Notes: a model not told the origin generated them from the letters alone. 64,000 bases of DNA from Bacillus sp. FJAT-14578 (GCF_000504165.1 NZ_AYSE01000006.1:310001-374000); one strand, 5' to 3'; positions 40,481 through 50,402 are shown, counted from the first letter of the stretch. A program made the numbers and translations.

Positions 40481-42548
40481 AACTTTCCGTATTTTCTTTA
40501 TTTATACCCATGAAATACGCATCTAAAATTCGTTGTCCGATATACTTATTAATCGGGTTTTTATCGTTATCCAAATAAGGAACAACAATCGAAAATGCGA
40601 CTTTCGGATCATTGTGGGGTGCATAGCCTACAAGTGTGAGATTATACGTTTCATACGATCGTTTCTGTTCAGGGTGATAATAAAACGATTGAGCGGTTCC
40701 TGTTTTCCCTGCAGGTCTATACGGCTTCGTACCAAAGTACTTTGTGGCGGTCCCCCCTGGGGCCTGCATCACCCTTCTGAACCCCTCCTGCACACGTGCA
40801 ATCTCTGAATCCGACATAGAAATTCTGTTTAAGATGGTTGGTTCGAACTGCTTTAAAACCGGACCAATTTCACCAGACTGGCGGGAAGGATTACGAATTT
40901 CATTGACAAGTCTTACCTTCATTCGATATCCGTCGTTGGCGATGGTTGAAACATATTGGGCAAGCTGCATCGGCGTATACGTATCATATTGTCCGATGGC
41001 AAGATCGAGAAGAAATCCGGGACGAACATCCTTTCCTTGAAAGCCGACAGCTTCCATTGGCAAATCGATGCCCGTTTCTACACCAAGCCCAAATTGACTA
41101 AAATAATACCGAAACGTTTGGAAAGCTTCCGGGCTATAGGGCAGCTTCATATTTGGATAATAATCTCTCCCCATGATCTTCATGGCTGTTTTAAACATAT
41201 ATACGTTGGAAGACATTCTTAACGCATCCAAATCGCTAATCGTTCCCATCGCTTTATAGGAACCTTTAATGGGTGTGCCTTTTATTTGAAGGGGTTCATC
41301 CCTCAAATATGATCCCGGCTGAATGACACCTTTTTCATATCCTGTTAAAACGGTCGCCCCTTTAACAGTCGATCCCATTGCATAAGACGTCGTGACCGTC
41401 CCTAACGCAAAATCGTCAAACACGAGTTTCCCGTTTTCTCTTTTCACTTGCTTTCCTGCCATGGACAGCACTTCGCCTGTTTTAGGATTTAGCATGACGA
41501 CAAATGCCCGATCAAGGAACCTCGTCCCTCCCATGCTCTTCGCTTTTCTTAACTCTTCTTCAATAATTTTTTCAACTTGTTCCTGTAATTGGATATCAAT
41601 GGATAAAACAAGGTCTTTCCCTCGGTGGCCGTCCATGATTTTTTCCGTCCCCAGCACTTTCCCTGAGCGGTCGACGACGTTTTTTATTTTAGCCTTGTCC
41701 CCGCGCAAAACATGTTCATATTCGGCCTCCAATTGGCTCTTGCCCACTCGGTCGTTTCGGCTGTATCCCCTTGCAAGAAAATGGTCAAGCTGATCTTTTG
41801 GAATTCCTTCCCGATCTGATGTTACATTCCCCATTACCGAACGGAGAATCAACGGATATTTATAATCGCGCTCCCAGCTCGTCGTCACATCTACACCCGG
41901 CAGTTCACTTAAGCGAGCACTGACCCTTGCATATTCTTCATCTGTTACGCCTTTATTTTTAACCACTTGCGGTGTTAAAGCATATCCGCTGTCCAGTTCT
42001 CGCTTAATGGCTGCAACTTCCATCTCATCCGTGCTTATTTCTTTTAAATCTTCTGCTGTAATGCGGTCAAGGGTAACGTCATAAATCTTTTTATCGGACA
42101 GCTTTTCCTTTTCAGTTTTCGTCACTTTTTTTTCCGCTTTCTCAAGGCGCGTCAATATCCAATAGTCCTTTAAATCCCGCTCTGTCACACGGTCCGTTTC
42201 CTTATCGATCATAGCGGCAAGCTTTTGGGCCACCTCAAGCTTCTCCTTCTGGCTCGTTTGTTGTGCTTTCGTATATGTAATCGCATTCAAAGGAGCATTG
42301 CCCACAATGACGTTTCCATTACGGTCATAGATGTTTCCTCTTGGAGCGGGTGTATTGACGATGACGTTTTCCGTTTTGGATACTTCCCGTTGATACTCCT
42401 CGCCTTGCACGATTTGAACAAGGCCTAATCGAATAATTAAAGTAGAAAACAGAAGGAACACCAGCAGAAAAAAAATATTAAGCCGAAAAATAAGCTGCCT
42501 TTTCTGTTTCTTTCGCTTTTTTTGTTTGTTTCGTTTTCCATTGTCCAT
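40479..42548 (-). CDS. Class B penicillin-binding protein (PBP2/PbpA-PbpH type)
   Basis: 689 residues. A Lys/Arg-rich cytoplasmic start, one membrane helix (about 21-45), a pedestal domain with PAPRGNIYDRNGNVI, and a C-terminal transpeptidase domain. Catalytic motifs are SxxK in AMGSTVKGATV near residue 395, SxN in MSSNVYMFK, and KTG in AGKTGTAQS near residue 615. Class B PBPs cross-link peptidoglycan; the PbpA/PbpH pair of B. subtilis supports rod-shape elongation. I cannot separate PbpA, PbpH and PbpI from sequence alone. AT-rich upstream region with no partner gene. Confidence 0.88.
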   Translation of the reverse strand: MDNGKRNKQKKRKKQKRQLIFRLNIFFLLVFLLFSTLIIRLGLVQIVQGEEYQREVSKTENVIVNTPAPRGNIYDRNGNVIVGNAPLNAITYTKAQQTSQKEKLEVAQKLAAMIDKETDRVTERDLKDYWILTRLEKAEKKVTKTEKEKLSDKKIYDVTLDRITAEDLKEISTDEMEVAAIKRELDSGYALTPQVVKNKGVTDEEYARVSARLSELPGVDVTTSWERDYKYPLILRSVMGNVTSDREGIPKDQLDHFLARGYSRNDRVGKSQLEAEYEHVLRGDKAKIKNVVDRSGKVLGTEKIMDGHRGKDLVLSIDIQLQEQVEKIIEEELRKAKSMGGTRFLDRAFVVMLNPKTGEVLSMAGKQVKRENGKLVFDDFALGTVTTSYAMGSTVKGATVLTGYEKGVIQPGSYLRDEPLQIKGTPIKGSYKAMGTISDLDALRMSSNVYMFKTAMKIMGRDYYPNMKLPYSPEAFQTFRYYFSQFGLGVETGIDLPMEAVGFQGKDVRPGFLLDLAIGQYDTYTPMQLAQYVSTIANDGYRMKVRLVNEIRNPSRQSGEIGPVLKQFEPTILNRISMSDSEIARVQEGFRRVMQAPGGTATKYFGTKPYRPAGKTGTAQSFYYHPEQKRSYETYNLTLVGYAPHNDPKVAFSIVVPYLDNDKNPINKYIGQRILDAYFMGINKENTES

Positions 42549-43070
42549 TAAAACATCAATCCCTCAATAAATATATATCCACACAATTATTCCCATATTT
42601 TCCTTTTATTATCTCAATGTTTTTTTATTATTTCAATCTATTTAACTATTCTTTCTAATCATGCAATCTCTGTTTATTCCATTAATATAGTGAACCTTCA
42701 AAATGGTAGTTCCATGCATTGCTGGAGCAGGAAGACTATCTTAAAAAGAAAAAAGGTAGATCGCAGAGAAAAGTAATTCCTGTGATCCACCCTTGAATAT
42801 GCAAATATACATAATGACTTCTTACTCTTTCTCTTGTCATGCCGTCTTTCCGTCTTGGGCGGGCCCAAAAAGGTTATTTGGATCACTTTTACATTTACAA
42901 AATTTGGTTCATGTGCCAAACTGAACAAGAGAAATGCATTTATATCTTTAATGGGCTATCTCTCATGTGAAAGCAAGTTAAAACTTCAACAGTTGCAGAT
43001 TTTGCTGTCCATTGAAACGCATACCGCTTCACACACGATTACCTAACGAGTCAGAAAGGAGAAACAACAA
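42549..43070. other. Gene-free AT-rich interval with one hairpin
   Basis: 522 bases without a convincing gene. Two ORFs of 70-76 codons overlap each other on opposite strands with no ribosome site or family likeness. On the minus strand an imperfect hairpin (GGTGGATCACAG / CTGCGATCTACC, near 42735-42787) is followed by a U-run, which looks like a terminator for a minus-strand transcript with no visible gene. Confidence 0.4.
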
Positions 43071-44312
43071 ATGAAATCAACCCCGATTTCTGCCAAGGAA
43101 AGGATTATAAGCATCGACATTATCCGAGGATTTGCGCTGCTCGGTATTTTTCTTGTGAATATGCCCGCCTATCATTCGCCCGATTTTATGATGCAAATAT
43201 ACGGCATGCATAAAGAACATACGGGAATCGATTATTGGGTGGATTTATTTTTTCAGCTCTTTATTCAAACTAAATTTTATACGATTTTTTCATTCTTGTT
43301 TGGGTTGGGATTTTACATTTTCATGAATCGAGCGGAACAAAAAGGATTGCAAACAACACGATTATTTACGAGACGCCTTGCTGCCCTGTTATTGTTCGGA
43401 GCAGCCCACCTTGTTCTCCTTTGGTTCGGTGACATTTTGCACACATATGCGATAGCGGGAATTTTGCTGCTCTTCTTTTATCGACGGAAAAATAAAACAT
43501 TGCTCATTTGGGCCTTCAGTTTATTATTTCTCATTCATGCCCTCATGAGCGTTCAATTGCTCCTCCCGTCCTCCATGTTAGAAGAGATGAAGGCGACCAA
43601 CGTGCAAAGCCATTCCGATAAATTGCCGGAATATATGGATATTTATGAACATGCGTCCTACTTGGAATGGGTTGCTTATCGATGGGACACAGAGATCATT
43701 CGGATTCTATCCAACTTACCGATTACGATGATACCCGTACTTGCCATGTTTTTATTTGGTTTATACGCCGGAAGAATGGGGCTCTTTCAAGCTGACACAC
43801 CCCATTTGCGGCTCATAAAAAAAACGCGGCTCACAGCTTTTCTTCTTAGCTTACCATTCCTTGTCTTATTGGCTGTCTTAAAATTAGACGTGTTAAACGC
43901 AGGAATTTATAAAGAAGCAGCCGTTCAGCTTTTTACAAGCTTAAGCGGTTTAACGTTATGTTTCTTTTATATTTCTTCATTAATGTTATTGTTGCGAAAC
44001 GAGCGCTGGCAAAAAAGGCTTCGGCCCCTCGGGTATGTTGGTCAAATGGCCCTTACCAATTACTTATCGCAAACGGTCGTTTGTACCTTCCTTTTTGTAG
44101 GACTTGGTTTTTACGGAAAAGTAGGGTTGGCATCAGGTACGATCATCTGTTTAATCATTTATACCATGCAAGTGATATTCAGTTATATGTGGCTGAAAAA
44201 ATATCGGTTCGGTCCGCTTGAGTGGCTTTGGCGCTCCTTCACGTACGGACACTTTCAGCCGATGGAAAAAGTACAAAACTTAAACAAAGACGGAAAAGAA
44301 CTTTCTATGTAG
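43071..44312 (+). CDS. DUF418-family membrane protein
   Basis: 413 residues with about ten hydrophobic segments. The N-terminus SIDIIRGFALLGIFLVNMPAYH and the C-terminal block GYVGQMALTNYLSQTVVCT, ending in LKKYRFGPLEWLWRSFTYG, are hallmarks of DUF418 (YeiB/YxaH/YrkO) proteins. Their biochemical role is unknown; they belong to the broad acyltransferase-3-like membrane group. GAAAGGAG precedes the ATG. Stand-alone gene. Confidence 0.87.
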   Translation: MKSTPISAKERIISIDIIRGFALLGIFLVNMPAYHSPDFMMQIYGMHKEHTGIDYWVDLFFQLFIQTKFYTIFSFLFGLGFYIFMNRAEQKGLQTTRLFTRRLAALLLFGAAHLVLLWFGDILHTYAIAGILLLFFYRRKNKTLLIWAFSLLFLIHALMSVQLLLPSSMLEEMKATNVQSHSDKLPEYMDIYEHASYLEWVAYRWDTEIIRILSNLPITMIPVLAMFLFGLYAGRMGLFQADTPHLRLIKKTRLTAFLLSLPFLVLLAVLKLDVLNAGIYKEAAVQLFTSLSGLTLCFFYISSLMLLLRNERWQKRLRPLGYVGQMALTNYLSQTVVCTFLFVGLGFYGKVGLASGTIICLIIYTMQVIFSYMWLKKYRFGPLEWLWRSFTYGHFQPMEKVQNLNKDGKELSM

Positions 44313-44443
44313 AAATGAATCGTTATGAAGTGGCTGGACCCTAAGCCTGTAATCGGCCATTGAAAAAATATTGTATAATAAGACAACACTTCACTCCAGA
44401 GAGCTTTCCTATTGGATAAAGCAACATTAGAAAAGAGGTTAAC

Positions 44444-45385
44444 ATGATGCTAAGAGACACAGTCAGAAATCAATATGCGTATGTCCTTTTGGTTTTGGCC
44501 AATATGATATGGGGCGGCAATTTTGTCATAGGGAGAATTGCCGCAGACTACTTCCCTCCTGTCACCTTTTCTTTACTTCGATGGACCATTGCTTTTGTAG
44601 TGCTGACCCCTTTTATGTATAAAAAGTTGAAAGAGGATTGGAAAGTCCTTTGGAGCCATAAATGGATTTTGCTTCTTTTAACCGGAACGGGTATTGCAGG
44701 ATATAACACGATCGTTTACTTTGCCCTGCATTTTACAACCTCGATTAACGCAGCGGTTGTGAATTCGACGACGCCATTATTCATTGCTATTTTCTCTATT
44801 TTTTTGTTGAAGGAACGGCTCACATCGATCCAAACAGCCGCAATAGGCTTATCCATCATAGGAGTCGTTTTCATTCTCTCACAAGGATCTCTTGACGTAT
44901 TAAAAACGTTATCGTTCAATATGGGCGATTTGTTTGTCGTCATTGCCGTTATTTGTTGGAGCTTATACTCCATTATCATTAAAAAGTATTCAACGGTATT
45001 GCCGACCCACACAACTTTGTATGTTACCTCTTTTATGGGAATTCTCATCCTGATTCCATTTAGTTTACTTGAATTAAGCCGGCCGGATGTACACGTTTTA
45101 TTCACTGCATCCTCTATCTCTATATTGTTTTATGTCGGAATTTTAGCCTCTATCGTTGCCTTCCTATCATGGAATACCGGGGTGCCGAAGGTAGGGCCTG
45201 CGAAAGCGGGAATCTTCCTGAATTTACTCCCCGTTTTTGCAACGATTTTTTCGACCATCTTTACAAATGAATCGCTGCTTTGGTATCAGCTTGTCGGCGG
45301 CCTTATCGTCATTTCGGCGGTATTGCTTTCTTCAAAAGGTTCGCCAAAAGCAAAGAGTAACCCATCGTACTCTAAAACTGGTTAA
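44444..45385 (+). CDS. EamA-family (DMT) transporter
   Basis: 313 residues, ten membrane segments in two homologous halves, each an EamA domain. The first begins LLVLANMIWGGNFVIGRIAADYFPPVTFSLLRW and the second MGDLFVVIAVICWSLYSIIIKKY. Drug/metabolite superfamily members of this size export amino acids or other metabolites; no cargo can be assigned. AAGAGGTTAAC precedes the ATG. Followed by an orphan Fur box, which lies after the stop codon and so probably does not control this gene. Confidence 0.85.
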   Translation: MMLRDTVRNQYAYVLLVLANMIWGGNFVIGRIAADYFPPVTFSLLRWTIAFVVLTPFMYKKLKEDWKVLWSHKWILLLLTGTGIAGYNTIVYFALHFTTSINAAVVNSTTPLFIAIFSIFLLKERLTSIQTAAIGLSIIGVVFILSQGSLDVLKTLSFNMGDLFVVIAVICWSLYSIIIKKYSTVLPTHTTLYVTSFMGILILIPFSLLELSRPDVHVLFTASSISILFYVGILASIVAFLSWNTGVPKVGPAKAGIFLNLLPVFATIFSTIFTNESLLWYQLVGGLIVISAVLLSSKGSPKAKSNPSYSKTG

Positions 45386-45422
45386 TAATCTTTTACTTAA
45401 ATTTCAAAAAGATGAATAATAA

Positions 45423-45437
45423 TGATAATTATTATCA
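45423..45437. promoter_or_regulatory. Perfect 7-1-7 Fur box
   Basis: TGATAATTATTATCA is an exact 15-base inverted repeat equal to the Bacillus Fur 7-1-7 consensus (TGATAATNATTATCA). A TATAAT at 45444-45449 follows on the plus strand. No protein gene lies downstream in that direction before the convergent DUF1540 gene. Confidence 0.8.
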
Positions 45438-45452
45438 ATACTCTATAATGTA

Positions 45453-45537
45453 AGGGCTCAATCAGTGAAACGTTGACTGCCTGTTAGAGTAGATTGAAAA
45501 CAGGCAGCCACGCGACTGGCTGCCTTCTGTTCGTTAT
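45453..45537 (+). ncRNA. Candidate Fur-regulated small RNA
   Basis: If transcription starts about seven bases after the TATAAT at 45444-45449, an RNA of roughly 80-85 bases is made with no ORF. It can fold as CTGCCTGTT/AACAGGCAG or alternatively as GGCAGCC/GGCTGCC followed by TTCTGTTCGTTATTT, a weak terminator; the two share GGCAG. The -35 region is poor. FsrA of B. subtilis is a known RNA of this type, but sequence identity is not evident. Confidence 0.4.
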
Positions 45538-45696
45538 TTACACTCCGCTTGGCTCAAACGTTTTGCAGTCCGTTTCCTGACTGCTGTCTGCCTGCTTTCC
45601 TTTATGGCTGACTACATAAATTTCAGAAGCTCCGCATCGGTTTCCTTCCTTATAGTAAACGCAGTTGTTTACTTCGCATAATACATCCTGTGCCAT
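45538..45696 (-). CDS. DUF1540 small Cys-containing protein
   Basis: 52 residues: MAQDVLCEVNNCVYYKEG at the start, then CGASEIYV and ending ETDCKTFEPSGV. Four Cys (7, 12, 21, 44) in the spacing of the DUF1540 domain, which probably binds a metal, likely zinc. GGGAGGTGC lies before the ATG at 45696. DUF1540 proteins are widespread small proteins of spore-formers and clostridia with no proven function. Confidence 0.85.
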   Translation of the reverse strand: MAQDVLCEVNNCVYYKEGNRCGASEIYVVSHKGKQADSSQETDCKTFEPSGV

Positions 45697-45812
45697 GATT
45701 AAGCACCTCCCTCGTTATTAAAATAGACAAATGCAGCATTCTTCATACAACGTCCTATAAACAAAAAATGTATTGGCACTGAAGGAATAAATGTGTAGGA
45801 ACTGTCTGTTTT

Positions 45813-46598
45813 TCAAGCCTGCTGCAATACATATTCAATGCCTTTATGCAAATTGAAAAAGGTAAGTACATTGAGCTTAATGCCAAGACTGACGAGTGTT
45901 TGGGCAATTTCAGGGCGAATCCCGACGATAATGCACGTTGATCCGAGCATACTCGCCGCTTCTGTCGCTTGTATTAAATGGTTGGCGACATACGTATCCA
46001 CAACCGGTACACCTGTAATATCGAGAAGCACATATTCTGCACGATATTGAACGATGCCGTCGAGCAAATTTCCTTTAATGATTTCAGCCCGATCATCACT
46101 AATGTTGCCAATCAGCGGAAGCACACAAATTTTGTTAAAAACAGGAATCATCGGTGCCGTCAATTCCCGAACTGCCTCTCTTTGCTTCATGTACGCATGA
46201 TGCCATTTTTCTGCACAGTCACTGACTACATTGGTAATGACCGGATCAAACCATTCATCAACTTCTTCATATAACTCTACAATCCGGTCTTTTGACGATT
46301 CTTCGTTTACAATGAGCTTTAAGATGCTGCGCCGAAACTGTTGAAAAGCGGCCGTCAAATAATTCATGCACCAATCTTTTTCCAATAACTTCCCGTAAAA
46401 TTGGCGAAGATTGGTATACGAGCCTTTATCCCCCGTCTCAAGGCTGCGAAAGGTCAGGTCAAACACCTCCTGATTCAACTCCTCGTCCCATTTATAATCA
46501 TCAAGATGAGGATTATTCATGAACTGAATGCTTTCTTTCCAATCTATATATAACTCTTGCTTATGTTCTCGTAATAAATGAATGGTATATGAATTCAT
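45813..46598 (-). CDS. RsbR-family stressosome protein
   Basis: 261 residues. Residues 1-140 are a non-heme globin-like sensor domain of the RsbR N-terminal type, and residues 150-260 are a STAS domain with the phosphorylatable Thr in LLDITGVPVVDTYVANHLIQ and a second site region GIRPEIAQTLVSLGI. RsbR paralogues form stressosomes with RsbS and RsbT and control SigB. No rsbS or rsbT is adjacent, as for scattered RsbR paralogues. The ATG at 46598 follows GGAGGAGC; a TTG at 46613 lies inside that site and is rejected. Confidence 0.87.
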   Translation of the reverse strand: MNSYTIHLLREHKQELYIDWKESIQFMNNPHLDDYKWDEELNQEVFDLTFRSLETGDKGSYTNLRQFYGKLLEKDWCMNYLTAAFQQFRRSILKLIVNEESSKDRIVELYEEVDEWFDPVITNVVSDCAEKWHHAYMKQREAVRELTAPMIPVFNKICVLPLIGNISDDRAEIIKGNLLDGIVQYRAEYVLLDITGVPVVDTYVANHLIQATEAASMLGSTCIIVGIRPEIAQTLVSLGIKLNVLTFFNLHKGIEYVLQQA

Positions 46599-46772
46599 AC
46601 GTAGCTCCTCCAAATGAAGTAATACTTCCCATTTTCCCCGGAGCGTATTCTGACTAAACCTTTTTAAACAATTGAAACATTCCCGTTCCGCTTTTCTTAT
46701 TGTCTAGTTGCGGCTCCTTCTCAGAAGCTCCAATTTCCTATGGGGCTAAACGGGCTCGTTTCATTTTTCTTG

Positions 46773-49298
46773 TCATTCAAACAGCTGCCGAGGCTGTACT
46801 GTTTTTTGGCATCTCGGACATTTAGCATAAACATGTCCATTTTCCGAAATCGATTCCAGCTCTTTTCCGCATGGCGCACATCTTATATCCGCATATTGGA
46901 TATATCGCTCTAATATGAAACGGGTCACTCCCCCTGTATTTCCACAATAATGACAAAGAAGCCGAACCTTTCCCTTTGCGGTCACTTCCGCTTCTCGGCG
47001 ACTATTGCATTCGGGACATCGTTCCCATATATCCAAATACTTCGATAACGGATAATCCGTCTTTCCCGCTTTTATTGATAGGTTTTCTTGTTTTTCCTCT
47101 ATTCCACTCGAAGTCCAATCCATATACCCGATTAACAGATCAATTGAATCCGGTGCATACAGCCTGGCAGACGGAAAGGAAAGATTCGTATACGGTTGAT
47201 TGATCCAGCAAATTTTTTCATCCATAATTGAAAAAGTTAGAGGATTTTGTGAAGAAATGACGTTTGCCCGGTTGATGGGTACAGAGGAAGGTTCCTTTGT
47301 CAAAATCGTCAATGTCCCTTTTGCCTCGTTTAAAAGCTTCCATTCATCTTTGGACACTTGACTAGCATGCGGAACACATACAAAAATGGACTTCTTTACG
47401 TTTTTTACATCCTTTTTCCACTGTTCGATATCGATTGCTTTATACCAGACGAGATGTTTATTTTGTATAAGCTGAGACAGATATTCATTCGGCTCGTATA
47501 TGTTTCCTTGCTCTAAAAAATGACCCATCATCTTGGAGATGGCGCGTTCTTTAGGCACACGTCCTTTCATATATTCGGCATCCGCCATCACAAGCAGCTT
47601 TCCGCGTGCCCTCGTCATGGCGACATTGACGAGTCGGTCTCCCTTTTTATCCGTTAATAAAACGCCCGGCCGGGACTGAGGAAAGCTATCGACAAGGTCA
47701 AATATCATCATGTCACACTCAGATCCTTGAAATTTGTGAACCGTCGCTGCCAAAATCCCTTTTCCTGGTAAAAGTTCTCGAACGATACTGCTGACAAGGC
47801 GAGCCTGCGCTTTATACGGGGTGACATAGCCAATCGATGTCATTCCGCCTTTTTGAGCGCGAATCATATAACTGACAGCAAGCAATGCCGATAATAAGTT
47901 AAAGCGAGAGTCCGTTGAGATGTCCTTTAACGCAAATGCCCCTATTTCTTCCATATTTAATAAAACGGCCGCTTCATTTGGAAATGGAAGGTGCCTGGCA
48001 ATGTTTTGTTTTGTCCGGACAGATGGATGATTCGACACTTTCCCTTCGTAAATATATTGATTTGTAAACGCGGCAATTCGTTCATGCATACGGCGCTGCA
48101 GGGTAAGCATGAATAAGTGCGGATGTTCACTTCCTTTTTCCGTCCTTTCTGCAATCCCTGCTTGATGGAACAAATCCTCTTTCAGCCATTGATTGACATA
48201 GGCGTGTTCCGACATGGCAATCGGAGGCAGCTGTTTAAAATCGCCGCACACGACCGTTCTTTTTCCCAACGAAGCCGCAAAAGCAATTTGAGGAACATAG
48301 GCCATACTCATTTCATCCACTACGATCAAATCGTACTCTTGCTCATAAATCACCCGGTCAGTCGCCGCTTTGGACAAAGTGACACCCACTACTTTTCCAC
48401 GTTCGATCAATTCCTTTTCAAGCTCCGCCAGGGCACTTCGCACGTGCTGCAACTGTTCATCTACACGAGCAAGCTGATGAGCGTTTCCATATGCAAGACG
48501 CTTTCGTTCCTCTTCTAAAAATTCCCTCTTGTGGGCAAGATGAGGATTCTCTGTTTCCACGAGTTTCGATGAAAGCAATGACGAATGCGCCTTTATTTGC
48601 TCACTTCGGCTTGCACCGTAACGTATAACCGCTCCTGGTTTGAACAGCTTTTTTTCTTCTGCATAAGAAGCAAACGCGAGCATCAACACATCGACCGCTG
48701 CATTACTATGAGCCAACACAAGCACTTTCCGTCCTTTTCGATAATGGCTTGCCACAATTCGAGCAAGTGTGTACGTCTTCCCTGTTCCAGGCGGCCCCCA
48801 AATATACGTGATCGCATTATAATGTGATCGAAGAATAACCTCATGCAAAGGATTCTCCACATGTTTTTCGGTATGCTTCACTGGTGCTTCTCCTGAGATC
48901 AGACGTTTCATGCGGGCACGCTTTTGCTTGCTTTCCGCTGCTTCATCCAGTCTGGCCACCAATGACTCCAGAAGCTCCCACGGTTCGCTGTATATGTGGA
49001 TTTCTTCGACAACCCCGCCGATATAAAGAGGAAGCTTCAACATAAGCTCCTCGCCTTCTGTCGCAACGACTTCCCCTTTATCTTCTTCTCCCTGAAACAC
49101 AAAACGGACAGGCGCACCGTCGGGCAAGTAAAGATCAGATGACAAGTGAAATAAATAGATAAACTCATCCTGACCTCGGACGAGCAGCCTTCCATCCCTT
49201 AAAATATGACGTTCTCCGCCATGTTCTTTTAAATGATCGATTTCAATCATCAATGCGCGTTTCCACTCTTTCAAATAGCCTTGAACAGACCGTTTCAT
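46773..49298 (-). CDS. Superfamily 1 (UPF1/DNA2-like) helicase with C-terminal zinc ribbons
   Basis: 841 residues. An N-terminal 150-residue domain of unknown fold precedes a complete SF1 ATPase: motif I GPPGTGKTYTLA near residue 170, motif II VVDEMSMA, motif III GDFKQLPPIA, motif V VHKFQGSECDMMIFD and motif VI VNVAMTRARGKL. Residues about 620-740 (KSIFVCVPHASQVSKDEW) resemble a degenerate phospholipase-D-like or effector fold. The C-terminus has two zinc-ribbon pairs (CPEC/CHYC and CAPC/CPRC). Probably nucleic-acid unwinding in repair or RNA turnover. AAAAGGAG precedes the ATG. Stand-alone gene. Confidence 0.82.
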   Translation of the reverse strand: MKRSVQGYLKEWKRALMIEIDHLKEHGGERHILRDGRLLVRGQDEFIYLFHLSSDLYLPDGAPVRFVFQGEEDKGEVVATEGEELMLKLPLYIGGVVEEIHIYSEPWELLESLVARLDEAAESKQKRARMKRLISGEAPVKHTEKHVENPLHEVILRSHYNAITYIWGPPGTGKTYTLARIVASHYRKGRKVLVLAHSNAAVDVLMLAFASYAEEKKLFKPGAVIRYGASRSEQIKAHSSLLSSKLVETENPHLAHKREFLEEERKRLAYGNAHQLARVDEQLQHVRSALAELEKELIERGKVVGVTLSKAATDRVIYEQEYDLIVVDEMSMAYVPQIAFAASLGKRTVVCGDFKQLPPIAMSEHAYVNQWLKEDLFHQAGIAERTEKGSEHPHLFMLTLQRRMHERIAAFTNQYIYEGKVSNHPSVRTKQNIARHLPFPNEAAVLLNMEEIGAFALKDISTDSRFNLLSALLAVSYMIRAQKGGMTSIGYVTPYKAQARLVSSIVRELLPGKGILAATVHKFQGSECDMMIFDLVDSFPQSRPGVLLTDKKGDRLVNVAMTRARGKLLVMADAEYMKGRVPKERAISKMMGHFLEQGNIYEPNEYLSQLIQNKHLVWYKAIDIEQWKKDVKNVKKSIFVCVPHASQVSKDEWKLLNEAKGTLTILTKEPSSVPINRANVISSQNPLTFSIMDEKICWINQPYTNLSFPSARLYAPDSIDLLIGYMDWTSSGIEEKQENLSIKAGKTDYPLSKYLDIWERCPECNSRREAEVTAKGKVRLLCHYCGNTGGVTRFILERYIQYADIRCAPCGKELESISENGHVYAKCPRCQKTVQPRQLFE

Positions 49299-49512
49299 GC
49301 TGTATAACTCCTTTTATCCCAACGATTAATAAGCTCTCTATTTTAACATATCTCCCGCAACAGAATGTACCTTTATACATTTTTCAGTCATTCGTCAATT
49401 TACATAACATTCATAAATTATCCACAATATCCTTACGTTATTTAACAAAGAAGGAAAAAAAGATTATAATGATTATTAATGATATATCCTTCTCTAGGAG
49501 TTGAGAATAAGA

Positions 49513-50172
49513 TTGCGCACACTTTTTCGGATTAAGCTATTTATCATCTGCTGCATTGTGTTCTTCTTGTTTGCCGCCTGTGCATACAAGGAAGAACAAC
49601 CAGAAGTGACACAACCAGAACCGCCTGCAGAAGAAAAAACAGCAGAGGCTGTTATTTCTCCTTATGATTTAAGTGAACGGGAGCTTCATTTATTACGGGG
49701 ATCTGGTGTAGATACGAATGATTTTCTTGCGTTTGTAGTCAATTGGAATGGAAAAGAACCCAAACCATTACAAGCCAAGGTTGATGTATATGAAAACGGT
49801 CAATTTAAACAAGCCATTTTTGAAGATGCCCTTTTAACGACAGATAATCCAGACAAAGAGCATCTGTTAACGTTTGCGAAACATGAGGATTCCAATTCTG
49901 CCCTCGAAACGGAATGGATTGTATCCTATCAGCCTGGAAGCTCGTTTACCTCTGTATATAACACAAATCCTGAAATGACAGGCTGGTCCCTTCAAAGAAC
50001 AGAGCGTGAATATGTAATTGGCACTAAAAAGAACTATATCCTGGGGGCCCTTATAGGCGGGCGCGGCGGGAACATTAAAAGTGACTTTGATTTAACGGAA
50101 GACGGAGAGCTTTCTCCGAAGACACTCGAAAATGATTTTGTTTACATATTCAGTGTGGAAGTGATGGAATAA
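49513..50172 (+). CDS. Putative lipoprotein, unknown function
   Basis: About 219 residues. Signal peptide with lipobox (FFLFAACAYKEE), so the Cys near residue 24 would be lipidated. A Pro/Glu-rich linker (EEQPEVTQPEPPAEEK) precedes a 150-residue domain beginning ISPYDLSERELHLLRGSG. I do not recognise this domain. The start is TTG at 49513; a TTG at 49501 directly abuts AGGAG and is too close. The domain has a WNGK...VDVYENG stretch suggesting beta structure outside the cell. Alone between divergent helicase and convergent peptidase genes. Confidence 0.7.
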   Translation: MRTLFRIKLFIICCIVFFLFAACAYKEEQPEVTQPEPPAEEKTAEAVISPYDLSERELHLLRGSGVDTNDFLAFVVNWNGKEPKPLQAKVDVYENGQFKQAIFEDALLTTDNPDKEHLLTFAKHEDSNSALETEWIVSYQPGSSFTSVYNTNPEMTGWSLQRTEREYVIGTKKNYILGALIGGRGGNIKSDFDLTEDGELSPKTLENDFVYIFSVEVME

Positions 50173-50297
50173 CATCTGAAAGCGGGGCGGCTCCAGTAAA
50201 TGAAGACTGTCACATAAGGTCAAATAATGAGAGAGAATCTTTTTACGACAGTTGTGTTAAACAATGATGTTGATTTCCGCTTTTTTGACTCATTCTT

Positions 50298-50402
50298 GTA
50301 AAATGGGCCCTCACGAAAAACATTGGTACTGCTGTTTTTTCATGAGGGCCCATTTTACGTAGTTTGTATGGAACGGTCAAGAACCGTTCCATACAAACTA
50401 CG
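50298..50402. repeat. Twin-hairpin intergenic element, copy 7
   Basis: First hairpin GTAAAATGGGCCCTCA with its complement and an inner AAAAAC/GTTTTT tier; second hairpin CGTAGTTTGTATGGAACGG with its complement. The sequence differs from other copies; the fold and abutment are the same. It lies between convergent genes (50172 and 50408) and may end both. Confidence 0.6.

Noticed and set aside
42698..43046. Two short overlapping ORFs (76 and 70 codons) on opposite strands
   Set aside because: No ribosome sites, no recognisable domains, and mutually overlapping; treated as intergenic.
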